Shown: positions 1 to 10,814, numbered from the stretch's first letter. The stretch is DNA of 64,000 bases from Heterohyrax brucei (GCA_028571685.1 CM053143.1:155986329-156050328), one strand, 5' to 3'. Program-made: numbers and translations. Notes: generated by a model not told the origin, from the letters alone.

Positions 1-19
1 CTGTGATCACACAGACAAG

Positions 20-125
20 GGATCAGATCCCAGTTCTGGAACTTATCATCTGACTTTAAATAAATCACTTAATCTTTCCAGTGTCCATTTGCCTTATTTA
101 TAAACTGAGAACAAAAAGAATCTCT
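20..125 (+). repeat. MIR-like SINE fragment
   Basis: The text follows the central and 3' part of the mammalian-wide MIR element: a 'gttctggaacttatc...' block, then 'aaatcacttaatctttcc', then 'ttataaactgagaa', which matches the order of the MIR core ending in the 'taaaatgggga' region. It is old and diverged. Assigned by eye only. Confidence 0.5.
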
Positions 126-149
126 CTAGGAAAGTGAGTTTAAGACTGT

Positions 150-665
150 AGGTCAGCTTGGCTGGGCCGTGATTCTCAGTGTTTTGGCAGTTTTATAATG
201 TGATTATGTCCCTGTTGAAATCTGCTATGTGATTACCCCCAAGATGCAATCTACTGAGTGGTACTGGCAGAAGGAGGGCCTCTGTTGGCCCACAGCCCCC
301 TTAGCCTTCATCTCTTCACCTTCCTCCACCTATTTTGCACCTTGCTCATTTTGCCAACATTGTTCCATTCTGGATCTAGCAGCTGTCTCTTTTCTGACCT
401 CCAGTTTTGAGACTTGAGCTAACAGGTTACCTGTCCATCTAGGGAAACCTCAATCTTCACAGCCTGTGAGCTGGAACCCTGCTCTCTGACCTGCCTATGT
501 TGGTTTATCAGCTTCTGTGGCTGCATGAATTGGGAAAAACGTATATCCTGATCCAGGGATTCAGATGTTGCAGCTTCTACAGTTGCGTGAGCTATTTCCT
601 TGATATAAATCTCTATGTATTTACATGCTTTACTGGTTTTGTGTCTCTAGTGAACCTAGCCTAAG
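150..665 (+). mobile_element. ancient LTR-like interspersed repeat, unnamed
   Basis: The segment opens with 'cttggctgggccgtgattctcag' and closes with 'tgcgtgagctatttccttgatataaatc' and 'gtgtctctagtgaacctagcctaaga'. This is the order of phrases in a widespread ancient mammalian repeat that ends in '...aaccctaatac'. I cannot name the family securely. The small reading frame at 229-417 lies inside it and is not supported as a gene. Confidence 0.45.
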
Positions 666-2447
666 ACACAAACTTAAGCACATAAGTAACACCTGTACAA
701 TACCAGTGCTGAGCCTGTTAAGGGCACTGAGTTAATGTTAGGCCATAGTTTGAGGTTGTTGCTTGATTGCCAGTGGATGTGTGGATCTCCTTTGATAATC
801 CTAAACCCTGAGGAATGAAGTTTACTGTGAGAAACATATATCATCCCAAATCTTGTCTCTAAAAGTGTTACAGAGATTTTTATAAGCTTTAATTGGAAGT
901 TCATTAGAAAGCCTTAGATGAAATTGTCATTGGCTATTGTTGGAAAAAGAAATGGAAAACAAAACAGAACAGAAAAGAACAAAATCAAGCAAACCTTACT
1001 GGGAAGAGCTGAAAAATACAAAGATTTATTGTATTTCCATCTGCACCTTCACATTTTAGGCTCAGCCTAACCCTGACTAGCTTGGCAATTCTGTATTTCA
1101 CTCAGGGTTTGAGGTAGGAAAGGCAATTTTACAGTCTCTTTGCAATTCTTTTATAATAGCCCTCTGCTAGCTGCCCTGTTCATGTTTAATGGGTTGAGAA
1201 ACAGAAGAAGGGGTAACAAATGGGTAGAAGAGAAGGAGACATGAAAGGAAGCAAACCAGAGGGCAAGGAAGGAAGACCAGAAGAGGGAAAAGGTGACTGG
1301 GAAAAATCCCAGTTTTTATCTATCCCTCCTCCTCCCAGCAGAAGAAACTGACTGCTAACGTGCCCAATCTCACATCTGTTAATGCTTTATCTCTCTGTAG
1401 CCTCCATGCATTCGGGCACAGTCTTTGCCTCAGGCATGCAGATTTGCATTTTCCCTTGACACTCTTTTAATATGTACTTGTACAAGTAGCTTTCTAAATT
1501 TGCCAGGAATACAGTGTTTGCAAGGTATTTTGGGAGATTTATGAAGACCTGGGCTGGAGTTAATCTTAATTACTATTTTATAGACTTTCTCTTTTCTTTT
1601 CTTCCTCCAATTTAATTTCTAAAGAGACTGTTAAACTGCCCATAATTTGAGAAATTTAAAATTATAAAACAAAAATGACTATAACCCAGAGACTATCTAT
1701 TCCTATCAACAAGATGGATAAGAAGATTAAAAGCTGTTTCTAAAGTAATTATAAACATTTTTAATCACTGTAATTGCTATGCTAAGACTCTAGACTAGAT
1801 AACTGTATATCACATAAAAATATGTAATACCTCAAAACCCTTTCCTCTTTTATATGGAAGGAAAGGGAATGCCTCTCTTGGACTTGAAGTCCGACTGCTT
1901 ATCCTGATGAGATTATCATGCTTTATCTACTTGTATTCACTAATCACTACTCAGTTTTACACTTTAAATGACCTGATTACATAGTTTATTAAAATGGAAT
2001 TAATAATAATTTAGAAATCATAAGGGCTTTATTCTTAGATCCTTAACATAATGAGAAGTAGCAGCATTTAGTTGGTTTGAGTATGAGACCAATTGTTTTA
2101 AACAGGAAGAGAGGGCTGGAGGAGGAAAAGGTAACAGAGCTTTTCTAAAGCATTCTAGGTAGATGGTAGCCTTTTGACTTTGTTAACTGCCTAAGAGACT
2201 GGAAGGCTAGAATCAAAGGTGAATCAGAATCCCGTCTCATGCCAACTGAAATGATTATAGCTTAGCTCATGTTCATTATCAGCCGTGCTGATATGGTCCT
2301 TTAACCTCATGTTTCTAGTTTTCGAAGAATCAATTTGATTTTCTCTTTCTCTATTCATGTGATTCATTACTAAAGTAATGCTATTCAGTATGTTTTTTTT
2401 TAAATTTAACTTGACAGTTTCTTATTCAGGGAAGAGATTTGAGGTTT
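666..2447. other. unassigned non-coding stretch
   Basis: No reading frame, splice-site series or repeat was recognised. An A-rich tract with 'aaaacagaac' repeats lies at about 950-990. The composition is AT-rich with homopurine patches near 1200-1300. It may be unique intergenic or intronic sequence, or repeats too decayed to read by eye. Confidence 0.5.
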
Positions 2448-2566
2448 AAGAAAAATCCTGGGATTGAATTCCATGTCTATCGTACACTACTTCCTAGTTT
2501 TATAGTTTTAGGCAAGTTCCTTAAGCTGAATAAACACCAATTTGTCCCTCTGTAAAATGAAAACCC
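2448..2566 (+). repeat. MIR-like SINE fragment
   Basis: The order 'cctgggattgaattcc', 'ttttaggcaagttccttaagc', 'ctctgtaaaatgaaaa' matches the MIR core and 3' half. An AfroSINE starts immediately at its 3' end, so the later SINE landed in or beside the A-rich end of this older one. Confidence 0.6.
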
Positions 2567-2700
2567 TCATGGTGTAGTGGTTAAAACCTATGGCTGCTAA
2601 CCAAAAAGTCACCAAGTGCTCCTTGGAAACGCTATGGGGAAGTTCTACTCTGTCCTGTAGGGTTGCTGTGAGTTAAACTTGATTGAAGCAGGTTTTAAAA
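2565..2700 (+). mobile_element. AfroSINE, plus strand
   Basis: tRNA-derived SINE. It reads 'ctcatggtgtagtggttaaa' (box A region), 'ggctgctaaccaaaaagtc', 'caccaagtgctccttggaaa', 'tctactctgtcctgtagggt' and a decayed 'gtgagttaaacttgattg' tail. The family is the characteristic SINE of Afrotheria. It has no coding capacity; a Pol III promoter would lie in the first 70 bases but is mutated. Confidence 0.85.
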
Positions 2701-2751
2701 TAGAAATAATAATGACTGTCTAGTATAGTTTAGTTTTATAGGTCTCTAGGT

Positions 2752-2962
2752 AGTGAAAACAGTTTGTGTTTGGCTACTTACCTGAACTTTCACAGTTCAA
2801 ACCCATCAGTGACACTGAAAAAGAAAGGCCTGGCATCTGTTTCCATAAAGATTACTGCCCCCACCCCAAACCTCTATAGATAAATTCTACTGTGTAACAC
2901 ATGGGGTTGCATGACTTAGAACTGACTCAATGCCAATGAGTTTGGCTTTATTTTTGGTTTAG
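2752..2962 (+). mobile_element. AfroSINE long variant, plus strand
   Basis: It begins 'gaaaacagtttgtgtttggctac', has the variant middle 'aaagaaaggcctggcatctg' followed by a second body 'attctactgtgtaacacatggggttgc', and ends in the family tail 'gaactgactcaatgccaatgagtttggct'. This is the longer AfroSINE type, also seen at 4806-5000 and 15003-15195. Confidence 0.75.
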
Positions 2963-2985
2963 AATTATGGAGTTCTTGGATAGAA

Positions 2986-3377
2986 TGTTTTAGTCAGATC
3001 TAGGCAAAGTTTTTTGTCTGCTGTCTCTGGATGAAGGTTTTTGTTGTCTATTTCCCCCTGGACTAGGAGCTTCTGAGGTGCAGGGACCCCAATCCTTTCT
3101 AAAGGATGTGCTCCGCTTCCAGAACTACTTCTTGGTGGTATGAGGTCCTCAAATCTCTCTGGTAACTTCTTTGCTTTATATTTCAAGAGACTGCTCGAAG
3201 GCACAAAACAATCTTATACACTGAATCCTGCCCTACTAACACACTGCTGACCTACTACCTTCATTAACATCATAAAGGCAGGATTTACAAAATGGAAGAA
3301 CAGAACACAATACCAGATATCATGGCCTAGCTAAATTAGTATACAGAATTTTGGGGAACAGAATTCAATCTATGATA
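2986..3377 (-). mobile_element. MaLR-type LTR (3' LTR of element 2986-4804)
   Basis: In plus orientation it begins 'tgttttagtcag' and ends 'ttggggaacagaattcaatctatgata'. It aligns along its length with 4415-4804, sharing 'ggagcttctgag.tg.agggacccca', 'aactacttcttggtgg' and 'cacaataccaga'. The edges and layout match the antisense of MLT1/MST/THE1-like LTRs. Element orientation is inferred to be minus. The terminal CA is mutated. Confidence 0.65.
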
Positions 3378-4414
3378 TACTACCTTTTGTTCCCTAAAAA
3401 AATCACATCTTTGAAACATGTAAAATGTATTTACCCCATCATAGTAAAAGTCTTAAGTCCAAATCTAAAATCCAGAAATTTCTCTTCAGCTGTGAAATCT
3501 AGAATGCAAGTTATCTGCTTCCAAAATACAATTGCAGAACAAACAGGGACAAGTTAGTGTTTCCATTACAAATGCAAAGAGAAGAGCAAAACAGGAAATA
3601 AGCAAGTCAACAAAACACATTACAGCAACTCTCAAAACTTTGAAAATAATCTTCCATTCTCTAAGACATTTTACACAATGCCCTTGGCTTCCAGACTCTA
3701 GGTATTGACTATACTCTCCAGATTCTGAGTTAAAGCCCCTGGCCCTGTGTTACAACTCTGCCTTCTAGGCCCACTGGGATAGCAACTCTAGTTCCTCAGC
3801 TTTAGGTACACCCTAAGACTGACAAGCACTTCTACTCTTAGAAACACAGGAAGCCATGGCACAACCCTTTCAAACCCCTGAGATCATGGCCATACCTTCT
3901 GAGAATGAAGCAGCTCAGCTTCTCAGCTCCTTATCTGTTCAGTTTCTGCTTCCTGTGGCCTCATGGCCTGAACCTCAGGCCTGCATCTGCCCTTTTGGGG
4001 CTAGTGTTCCAAAGCTCTATAGCTCCACTGATTCAAGGGCCTGGAGGCACCCCACTCTGCTAGAATGCCTCCTGAATATAGGCAGTTAAATAGTCTTTCT
4101 TGCTCTGTGGGTCAGCAAGCCTTTCTCCAGAGATTCACATATCCAGAGGAACCCCACTGCTCCAGGAAGCTTCTTGCACACAGGTACTCAGCTCTCTTGC
4201 TGAGTGGATTGGCTCCACTGCTGTCTTGTCCTGGTCTGGTTCTGCTGCTTCCACTGCTGCTGGTCCTCTGCTGCTTTTGTCATCATCTTAGCCTTCTTTG
4301 GTGTTAACAGTTCTCCTCAGTTCCTTCTGAGTCTTCCATCCACTCACAGTTTCAAAACCAGTCCCGTATTTTAGTTATCTGTTACAGTAGCACTCTACTC
4401 CTGCTGCCAAATTC
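3378..4414 (-). mobile_element. MaLR-like internal region, non-coding
   Basis: About 1.04 kb between two related LTRs. The end adjoining the second LTR reads 'cactctactcctgctgccaaattctg', which resembles the antisense of the primer-binding-site end of MaLR internal regions. The other end, 'agtcttaagtccaaatctaaaatcc', resembles THE1-type internal sequence. Frames at 3351-3557, 3856-4089 and 4065-4307 are short and show no gag, protease or polymerase motif. MaLR internal regions generally lack a full retroviral gene set. Confidence 0.55.
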
Positions 4415-4804
4415 TGTTTTAGTCAGCTCCAGGGAAGGTGTCTTCTAGGCTTTGTACAAAAAGTCTTTGTCATCAATGTTCCCCTAGAATGGAAGCTTCT
4501 GAGATGTAGGGACCCCAGTCCTTTCCAAAGAAAGTGCTCAGCTGCCAGAACTAATTCTTGGTGGCAGGAGGTCCACAAATCTGTCTGCTAGCTTCTTAAC
4601 ATTATATCTCAATTGACTGCCTCAAGGCACAAAACTATCTTATACATGGAGTCCTGTTCCACCAACACAAATGCTGTCCATCCTCCCTCATTAATATTAT
4701 AGAGGTAAGATTTACAAAACGGAAGAACAAGACACAATACCAGAAACCATAGCCTAGTTAAATTGGTACAGAGATTTTTGGGGAACACAATTTAATCCAC
4801 AACA
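4415..4804 (-). mobile_element. MaLR-type LTR (5' LTR of element 2986-4804)
   Basis: It begins TGTTTTAG and ends '...tttaatccacaaca', so TG...CA termini are present. Length is 390 bp against 392 bp for its partner. The two LTRs differ at many positions, so the insertion is old. No 5-bp target-site duplication is visible ('tagaa' before 2986, 'tggtg' after 4804). Confidence 0.65.
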
Positions 4805-4805
4805 T

Positions 4806-5000
4806 GGTGCAAATAATTAATTCACTGGGCAGCTAACCAAAAGGTTGGAAGTTCAAGTCCACACACAGAGGTGCTTTGAGAGAAATGTGTGGTGATATGC
4901 CTCTGAAATTCAGCCTTTGAAACCCTATGTAGAACAGCTCTACTCTGACATGCATGGAGTCACTGTAAGTCATCCAAAAAAAGTACGATGATGGTAGTGT
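4806..5000 (+). mobile_element. AfroSINE long variant, 5' truncated, plus strand
   Basis: It contains 'agctaaccaaaaggttggaagttcaag', the variant middle 'ctctgaaattcagcctttgaaaccct', and 'ctctactctgacatgcatggagtcactg'. The tail is decayed. It abuts the LTR at its left and faces a minus-strand AfroSINE 25 bases away, forming an inverted SINE pair. Confidence 0.75.
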
Positions 5001-5024
5001 ATTCGTATATAAGGAAACCCATTG

Positions 5025-5176
5025 ACTAGCCCATTGCAGCCAAGTCAATTCTAACTCGTAGTGACCCTATAGGACAGAGTAGAGCTACCCCATCAAATTT
5101 CTAAGGAGCACCTGGCAGATATGAACTGCAAGCGTTTTGGTCCTAGCAGTTAACCACTACAGCACCAGGATTTCCA
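5025..5176 (-). mobile_element. AfroSINE, minus strand
   Basis: Antisense AfroSINE: tail 'gccaagtcaattctaactcgtagtgaccct', body 'aggacagagtagagct', 'aaggagcacctggcagat', and box A end 'gttaaccactacagcaccaggatttcc'. It is essentially full length and the closest neighbour of the plus-strand copy at 4806-5000. Confidence 0.9.
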
Positions 5177-5558
5177 GTACAAAAGGTGTTAGAGAAAATT
5201 AAAAATGGGACTCTAAATGTGATATTCATGGAATTGGTAAGTTGGCAACTCATGTAAATGAGCCTTGATTTTACTAAAAGTAGAGAAAATAATTTTTCAG
5301 GAATGTTGATTGAGCAAGCAGAGGGAAAGATGTGTTACATCAAGGAGGTAGAGAGAGTGCCCTAATCCTTGCCATCTTCTCAGTCCCCCAATTTGATCTT
5401 GGTCTCAGTGGACAGAGTATTAAAATCAGATGTAGACAGCAAAGTGTGACTTGATTACAGTGCCAACTGTTTGAGAGAAAGGACCGCTTTTGTAACTTCT
5501 GCAGTAGTCTTCTAGCTTTTTCAGGACTCTGGGCTCTGACAAATGTGACCACACTGCT
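5177..5558. other. unassigned non-coding stretch
   Basis: Nothing recognised. The 70-codon minus frame at 5340-5552 has no family resemblance, no neighbouring splice structure and runs into the adjacent LTR, so I do not call it. Confidence 0.4.
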
Positions 5559-5951
5559 ATGTTAGCTATCCAGTGCTGCCTTAACAGAAATACCACAATT
5601 GGGTACCTTTCAAGAACAGAAAGTCATTTTCTCACAGTTCTGGAGGCTGAAAGTCCGAATCATGGTCAGTGCCTTTTGTGGGCCTCTCTCCTACTTTCTG
5701 ATGTCTGCTGGCTATGTGTGGCATTGTTTTGCTTATAGAGGACTCTCACCTGTCTCCTATATTTTCCATGTGCGTCACTGTGTCCTGACCTTTTTATGAC
5801 TTGAAAGTAATTAGATTTAGGATCCATCTTACACTGGAATGACTCTATTAACATAACAAAAGAAAATCCCCCTATCTCCTGGCAGGGCCATATTTATAAG
5901 TACAGAGATTACAACACATATTTTGGGGGATCATAATTCAATCTGTAACAA
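5559..5951 (-). mobile_element. MLT1-like MaLR solo LTR, minus strand
   Basis: It begins 'tgttagctatccagtgctgcc' and ends 'tttgggggatcataattcaatctgtaaca'. Internal landmarks are 'ctcacagttctggaggctgaaagtcc' and 'ctgtgtcctgacctt'. This order is the antisense of MLT1 LTRs (TG...CA). The overlapping frames at 5599-5799 and 5666-5854 are artefacts of this repeat. Confidence 0.7.
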
Positions 5952-6325
5952 TGACCATGGTATTTCCACAGTTGAAATATTTCCTTGTGGCAAGGAGGAA
6001 GCACTTCCCCATGACTTAGAGGAGAATGGACATTAAACAGATGAAGAAAGGGCATGGGAAACAGAAACACCAGGGAAGTTAGTTGACTCAGAGTAAATTA
6101 AGTTTAAGAACAGTTTGTGAGCAAATTTTCTGGATTTCCTTATAGAAACCCCAGATTGGGAGTGGGATGGGCTCCTCTGTTAATGGAACCCCATTTTAGT
6201 TCCAAATCTTCTAAGGATATTTAGTGCTGCAAAATATTAAGTGAGGTAATGCATATAAAGTTCCTAATATTGGAACAGATTAGGACTTTACTAGATAACA
6301 ATTACTGTTATTATCTATTCATAAA
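5952..6325. other. unassigned non-coding stretch
   Basis: Nothing recognised beyond a weak purine-rich segment at about 6000-6060. It is bounded by an LTR on the left and an ancient repeat on the right. Confidence 0.4.
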
Positions 6326-6480
6326 TACATCAGTACTTATTGAGACTCTGTTATGTGCCAGACAGTATACTAGTCACTAGGGACACATTAGAAACAACAA
6401 AAATAAGAGAAAGGCTTTCTGTCGTGAAGCGTGTATTCTACTGAAGGATATACAAATTATAGGATTTTTAGTTAATGACA
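6326..6480 (+). repeat. ancient mammalian-wide repeat (L2/MIR-like)
   Basis: The phrase run 'cttattgagactctgttatgtgccagacag', 'ctagtcactagggacacatt', 'gtattctactgaagg' follows a widespread mammalian repeat whose consensus reads 'ttattgagc.cctactatgtgccaggcactg'. Another copy lies at 55560-56150. I do not assign the subfamily. Confidence 0.5.
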
Positions 6481-6557
6481 TGTATTATGAAAAAAACAGA
6501 GAAAAGTAAAAGAATTACAGAGGTTGAAAGTAAGTTAGGGAGTTATAATAATTAAGA

Positions 6558-6601
6558 AAAGTGTGTGTGTGTGTCTATGTCTGTGTCTGTGTCTGTGTGT
6601 G
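6558..6601 (+). repeat. (TG)n-type simple repeat
   Basis: Alternating GT run interrupted by 'ctatgtctgtgtctgtgtctgtg', a degenerate dinucleotide microsatellite about 44 bases long. Confidence 0.9.
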
Positions 6602-7582
6602 AAGGGACAAGATGACATAGGAAGACTTCCTTAAATTACACTGCTTAATTTGCATAGTTTGATTAAATTCTATATGACCCTCTGAACATTCCAAATGCAA
6701 ATATTTCAATATTATAATTCAGCATTTTTTCTTCTGATTTTGTATTCTTTTTAAAATAAACATTGCAACAATATTCTTTAGTATGTCAGTAGTTCCGCTT
6801 ACAACCCAAATGTTCAAACCCCAAGATACTGCAAATGCAACGGTTACCAGGAGATGACCTGGGACCTCTGGATAGCTTAAAGGGGTCACAGGATCATTGA
6901 ATCTCAATGTCTGTGAATGGCTTTATTTTACTTGGCCTGTGTCTCCCAGTATGAGAACAGAACAAGTCTCCTTGCACAGCAAAGATAAAAATCAGCTTTG
7001 TGTCTTTGATATTTTCTCTTTCAACAGCCTGCCTATAAGCAGCCTTTCGTTCCAGTGTCTTAGCTTTGTTTGGTGATCGTCTTGTCTATAAACTGTGTTT
7101 AGTTTACCTCTTGAACAGCGTACCTACTGCTGCAACTCACTGATGAGTCTAGATCAGTTGTGTAGACTCAGGATCTGTACTGTTGGGTTGGTGGTGCTCA
7201 ATCTGTAGCTGTTGTTAAATATTTTGAATCACTATCCTGCTGTTAAGCACATCTCGGTAAAGCTACTTTAAAAAGCCTAGCACAACATACACAAATATGG
7301 ACATCTTTCACCATACCATTTTCTATCTTTCCCTGCAACACTAGAAAGCAGCCACTTGACACATCTCTTCTCCATGTTGCCATGAGAGATTCTGTCTTCA
7401 GCCCTTATCCTGCCTCTTGTCTTGGCTACTTGTGCCAAGTAGCCAGCTTGTTAAGGTAGGAGCTACATCATACTGATCTTTGCTTCACAGAAGATAGTTG
7501 AGTGGCAACTAAGCACCAGAATCCCAACTTCTTTCTCTGTAGAGATGAAGTGGAATCTAGAAGAAATTGTTGAGAAGCCTTT
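6602..7582. other. unassigned non-coding stretch
   Basis: No gene, RNA or repeat recognised. AT-rich on the left. Frames of 62-89 codons at 6719-6907 and 7463-7732 are short, the second running into the L1 at its right. Confidence 0.45.
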
Positions 7583-8010
7583 TTTTTTTCTTTGACTGAG
7601 TGAAAATGTACATTCCCGTATAAATGTACATGCCCACTTATATGCAGCTGTCCAGTGACAGCACACTATTCCTCTCTGCTCCATACATGTCTCATCCTCC
7701 CAACAGCCTCCTTTCCCCTCCTCTCCACCCACTCTTCTTCCTCCAACCAGAGGTCAGCAGGCTGATATCCTATAGATGTATTGAACCATAAAGTGCATAC
7801 AATATATGGTCACTCTGCATTGCCAAGTCCAATCCATTCGTGTCCAAAAAGTGGATTTTCATTATAATTTATGGGCAAGGGCAGCATCAGGGCCAGGGGC
7901 CATGCTCCCAGGGGAACCCCGAAACCTCTGGACCATCAGTTGAGGTCTTGATTGGAGATCTCAGGATGCAGCCCTTTTTATTCTTGTGTTGCCAGTGAGA
8001 CTCAACACAC
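7583..8010 (-). mobile_element. L1 3' UTR fragment, minus strand
   Basis: Poly-T at 7580-7590 (poly-A on the minus strand), then 'gactgagtgaaaatgtacattcccg', 'ccagtgacagcacactattcctctctgctcc', 'agtccaatccattcgtgtccaaaaagtgg'. It matches the L1 3' ends at 21561-21897, 57153-57832 and 59137-60408 in antisense. It ends near 'ttgccagtgagactcaac'. It is 5' truncated with no clear duplication at its edges. Confidence 0.85.
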
Positions 8011-8995
8011 TCACCTGATAGAGCACGTGGGTTGGTGAAGCAGCTTTTTAGTCCTTAATGGAAAATTCTTCCCAGCTGGATGAAGGACACTTCCAGTAAA
8101 ATATTCTTCATGCTTCAGCTTTTTGGTAAGCCTAGGCCCATTCTAAAGAGATTTTCTGATTCTTCAGGACCCCCTCAACTATAAATCTAAGGGCATTGGT
8201 CTCTAAAATTGATGGTGACAGGATGATATAGTATTTCCAAAGTTATTTCACAGGAAAATTTTAATGACACTTAGATCAAAAACCAATCTTATTTTCAGAA
8301 AGCAGTACTGTGTTTTAACACAAATTAACATTCATTGTCTGTTTGTTGACTGCACCTTCCTTCATGAGGTATTTTCGTAAGAATCACTATGCCAATTTTT
8401 TTCACATTAAAAAAAAGTTAGCATAATGCACTTACATATCTCACGAGGGGAAGGCACAGTTGGCAAGCTAACATAGGTGTGTATAATTTGCATAAAGACA
8501 TAGTACACACTTACTGGGTTTTGCAGAGGACCAGATGAAACCTGCTTTACTGATACCAATGAATAGAAAATTAAAATCTGTTTAACAGGCTTGTTTAGAT
8601 TACCTAGTGAGCATATATGGGAAACTTTTTAAAACAGCGATCACAGATGATCTTGTCTCTTGCATACACTTTTAGCACAGTTTTAGCCACTAATTAACAT
8701 AGCAGTTCACTTTACATTTCTGAACATGTGCAAGTCTGTCTAAGCAGCCCTTCATGCAGCTTTAGGCTCAGTTATAAAGACATACATAAACAGTCTGTAG
8801 TGGGAGCCCTGCTAATCTTTATTAGTTAAGTTATAATGAAAATAAAAAAGATCAGGTATTTAAAGAATCAGTCTTTTCATATTTTAGTCAACAATAAACT
8901 TGATAAGTTTTATATTGAATACCAGAATATTAATGTATAGAGCCTGCTTGAACTAAATGTTGCAGGATATAAGGGAATTAACTGGTGGAAGTTAA
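8011..8995. other. unassigned non-coding stretch
   Basis: AT-rich sequence with no recognised repeat or gene. It ends at the 5-bp duplication flanking the LTR that follows. Confidence 0.45.
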
Positions 8996-9000
8996 GGCTC

Positions 9001-9356
9001 TGGGGAGCAAGAATCCCTTCAAACACCAGTGTTCTCTTAAAAGAGGAAGGGGCTCTATCGCCGGCAGAGCAACAGCGGGACTGAGTCCAAAACGGCCATG
9101 CTCCCCATCTGGCTATTTTCCAGGGTTTATGTAGATTTCGCAGAAAGTTCAGACAAAGAAATTTTCATACAGTTTTCTTATTGGTATTAGTAGTTTTACA
9201 AATTTCCATTCTGCCTTCTAATTGGTGTTAGTAAAGACTTAGGGGTAGAGATACGCAGACTCTCAAGTGTCAGGGAAGAGAGCTGCTTTCTCCCTAAGAG
9301 CTGAGCTTATTGCAGGAAACACTCATGTGGGAGTTTCCTTGTGCCAGAAGCCTCCA
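9001..9356 (-). mobile_element. candidate class I solo LTR, minus strand
   Basis: The 356-bp segment begins TGGGGAGC and ends GCCTCCA, and is flanked by a 5-bp direct repeat GGCTC at 8996-9000 and 9357-9361. Read on the minus strand it has two CCAAT-type boxes ('accaatta', 'accaataa') upstream of a GC-richer block ('ctctgccggcgatagagcc'), as expected for U3 then R-U5. No internal retroviral sequence flanks it. The boundary choice rests on the duplication and is tentative. Confidence 0.5.
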
Positions 9357-9474
9357 GGCTCCCAGGCTGCCAGTGTTTTAAAAGAAACTATAACTCTTTC
9401 AGGCTTTTCTCTCTTAATACAATCTTTGATAGGCTGGTTTCACTGGGAAAGAGTATGACTTCAAGCCCAAACTT

Positions 9475-9645
9475 AAGACCAAAACTCATTGCCGTCATGC
9501 GGATTCTGACTTATGGTAACTCTATAGAACAGAGTCGAACTCTCCTATACAGTTTGCAAAGAACAGCTGGTGGATTTGAACTGCTGACCTTTTGGTTAAC
9601 AGTCACAACCCTTAACCATTACTCCACCAGTGTATCCAGCTTCCA
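9475..9645 (-). mobile_element. AfroSINE, minus strand
   Basis: Antisense AfroSINE: tail 'ttgccgtcatgcggattctgacttatggtaac', body 'agaacagagtcgaact', 'agctggtggatttgaactgctgaccttttgg', and 'cccttaaccattactccacc'. The frames around 9267-9655 read through it and are not genes. Confidence 0.9.
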
Positions 9646-9723
9646 GTCCAGGTGATATCAGTGATGAGTTTTTAGATTCAATCTTCCAGTACAGACTGTG
9701 TGGGAGAATTAAAATTATCATGA

Positions 9724-10254
9724 AAGCAGTGGTCACGAAATTGAGTGGCATATTCTGCAAAAGATCTCTTTAAAGTTTTAAAAAGCAAAGACTTCACTTT
9801 GATGAATGAGGCATTACTGATCCAAGCGATGGTCTTTTTAATTGTCTTATATGCATGAGAAACCTCGACAATGATAAAGAAAGAAGAATTGGCTCCTTTG
9901 AATTATGATGCTGGCAATGAACACTGACTATATCATGGACTGCCAAAAAAATGAGCGAATTTGTTTTAGAATGAATATAGCCAGAAGTCTCCATAGAAAC
10001 ACGGTTGCCTCAAATACTCTGGACATGTCATCAGGAGGGATTAATCCCTGAAGAAGGACATTACGCTTGGTCAATTAGAGAACAGTGAATAAGGGGGAGA
10101 CTCTGAACAAGATGGACTGACATGGTGGCCACAATAATGGGATCAAACATAACAACGATTGTGGGGATGGTGCAGGACCAGGGAGGTTTTATTCTGTTGT
10201 ACACAGGGTCGCTATGATCACAAGTGACACTAGGGAATCCAACAACAACAACAC
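9724..10254 (+). mobile_element. RTE LINE 3' fragment, plus strand
   Basis: BovB-like RTE, C-terminal reverse-transcriptase tail and 3' UTR. Landmarks: 'ctgcaaaagatctctttaaag', 'gaattggctcctttgaattatgatgctggc', 'ctctggacatgtcatcaggaggg', 'gtgcaggaccaggg', ending in 'aatccaacaacaacaaca', the short CAA-type repeat that terminates RTE copies. 5' truncated and without an open frame. Confidence 0.85.
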
Positions 10255-10483
10255 ATTTCGGAAGGACTGAGGCAATAATGAAAACAGTCTATTCCTCCCT
10301 AGTATGGTTGGAGAAAAATAAAGAAGGTCAACTTATTTATTCAGCCTCTTAACAATATAGTGTAAAAGTTGTTAGCATGTTTGTTATAAGAAGGAAAGTA
10401 TAACTTTGGTCATAGTCCTAAAAAAAAATCCTTGTGGTCCAAGATGATGATTTTTCCCAGCTCTTCTCTACCCCAAACATTAC
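10255..10483. other. unassigned non-coding stretch
   Basis: Short AT-rich interval between an RTE end and the 6-bp duplication of the next LTR. Nothing recognised. Confidence 0.4.
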
Positions 10484-10489
10484 ATGCAT

Positions 10490-10814
10490 TGTCGCTGCCT
10501 AACTGTCCGCCCGCAGAAAGAAGACAGGACACATGGATACGAGCCACCTTGCAAGTTACTTGCTTTATTCTTCTTCCTGCTTTATTCTTCTTCCTTATTC
10601 CTCTTACACCCGGCCCCCACACACTTTTATCCCCAAGGTTCCTCCAATCATCCAAGGCCACGTCCTCCCAAAGCAGGGCTCTCAATAGGCTGATCAGCAG
10701 CCACTGCTCACAAGCATGCGCTAAGAAAGCCCTAAGTCTGGTAAACAAGGGTGTGGAATAAGGAGGGGCTCCGGCCTTGGGCGCCTTCTTGGGCCGGACG
10801 CTCCGCTCCCCACA
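10490..10814 (-). mobile_element. solo LTR, betaretrovirus-like (class II ERV), minus strand
   Basis: The 325-bp segment reads TGTCGCTGCC...CCCCACA on the plus strand, so TGTGGGGAGC...GCGACA on the minus strand, typical of ERVK/IAP-like LTRs. It is flanked by a perfect 6-bp duplication ATGCAT at 10484-10489 and 10815-10820, the length usual for class II elements. On the minus strand a TATA-like 'gataaaag' precedes two 'aataaagc' polyadenylation-like signals (plus-strand 'gctttatt' at 10561 and 10580). It is clearly GC-richer than its surroundings. The frames at 10410-10820 are by-products of this LTR, not a host gene. Confidence 0.85.

Noticed and set aside
1200..1300. Purine-rich tract as a splice or regulatory element
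   Set aside because: No accompanying exon, promoter or conserved motif; composition alone is not evidence.
2569..2640. tRNA-like start of AfroSINE copies as a possible tRNA gene
   Set aside because: The box A/B-like text belongs to a SINE; no cloverleaf or anticodon stem can be formed and the same text repeats throughout the window.
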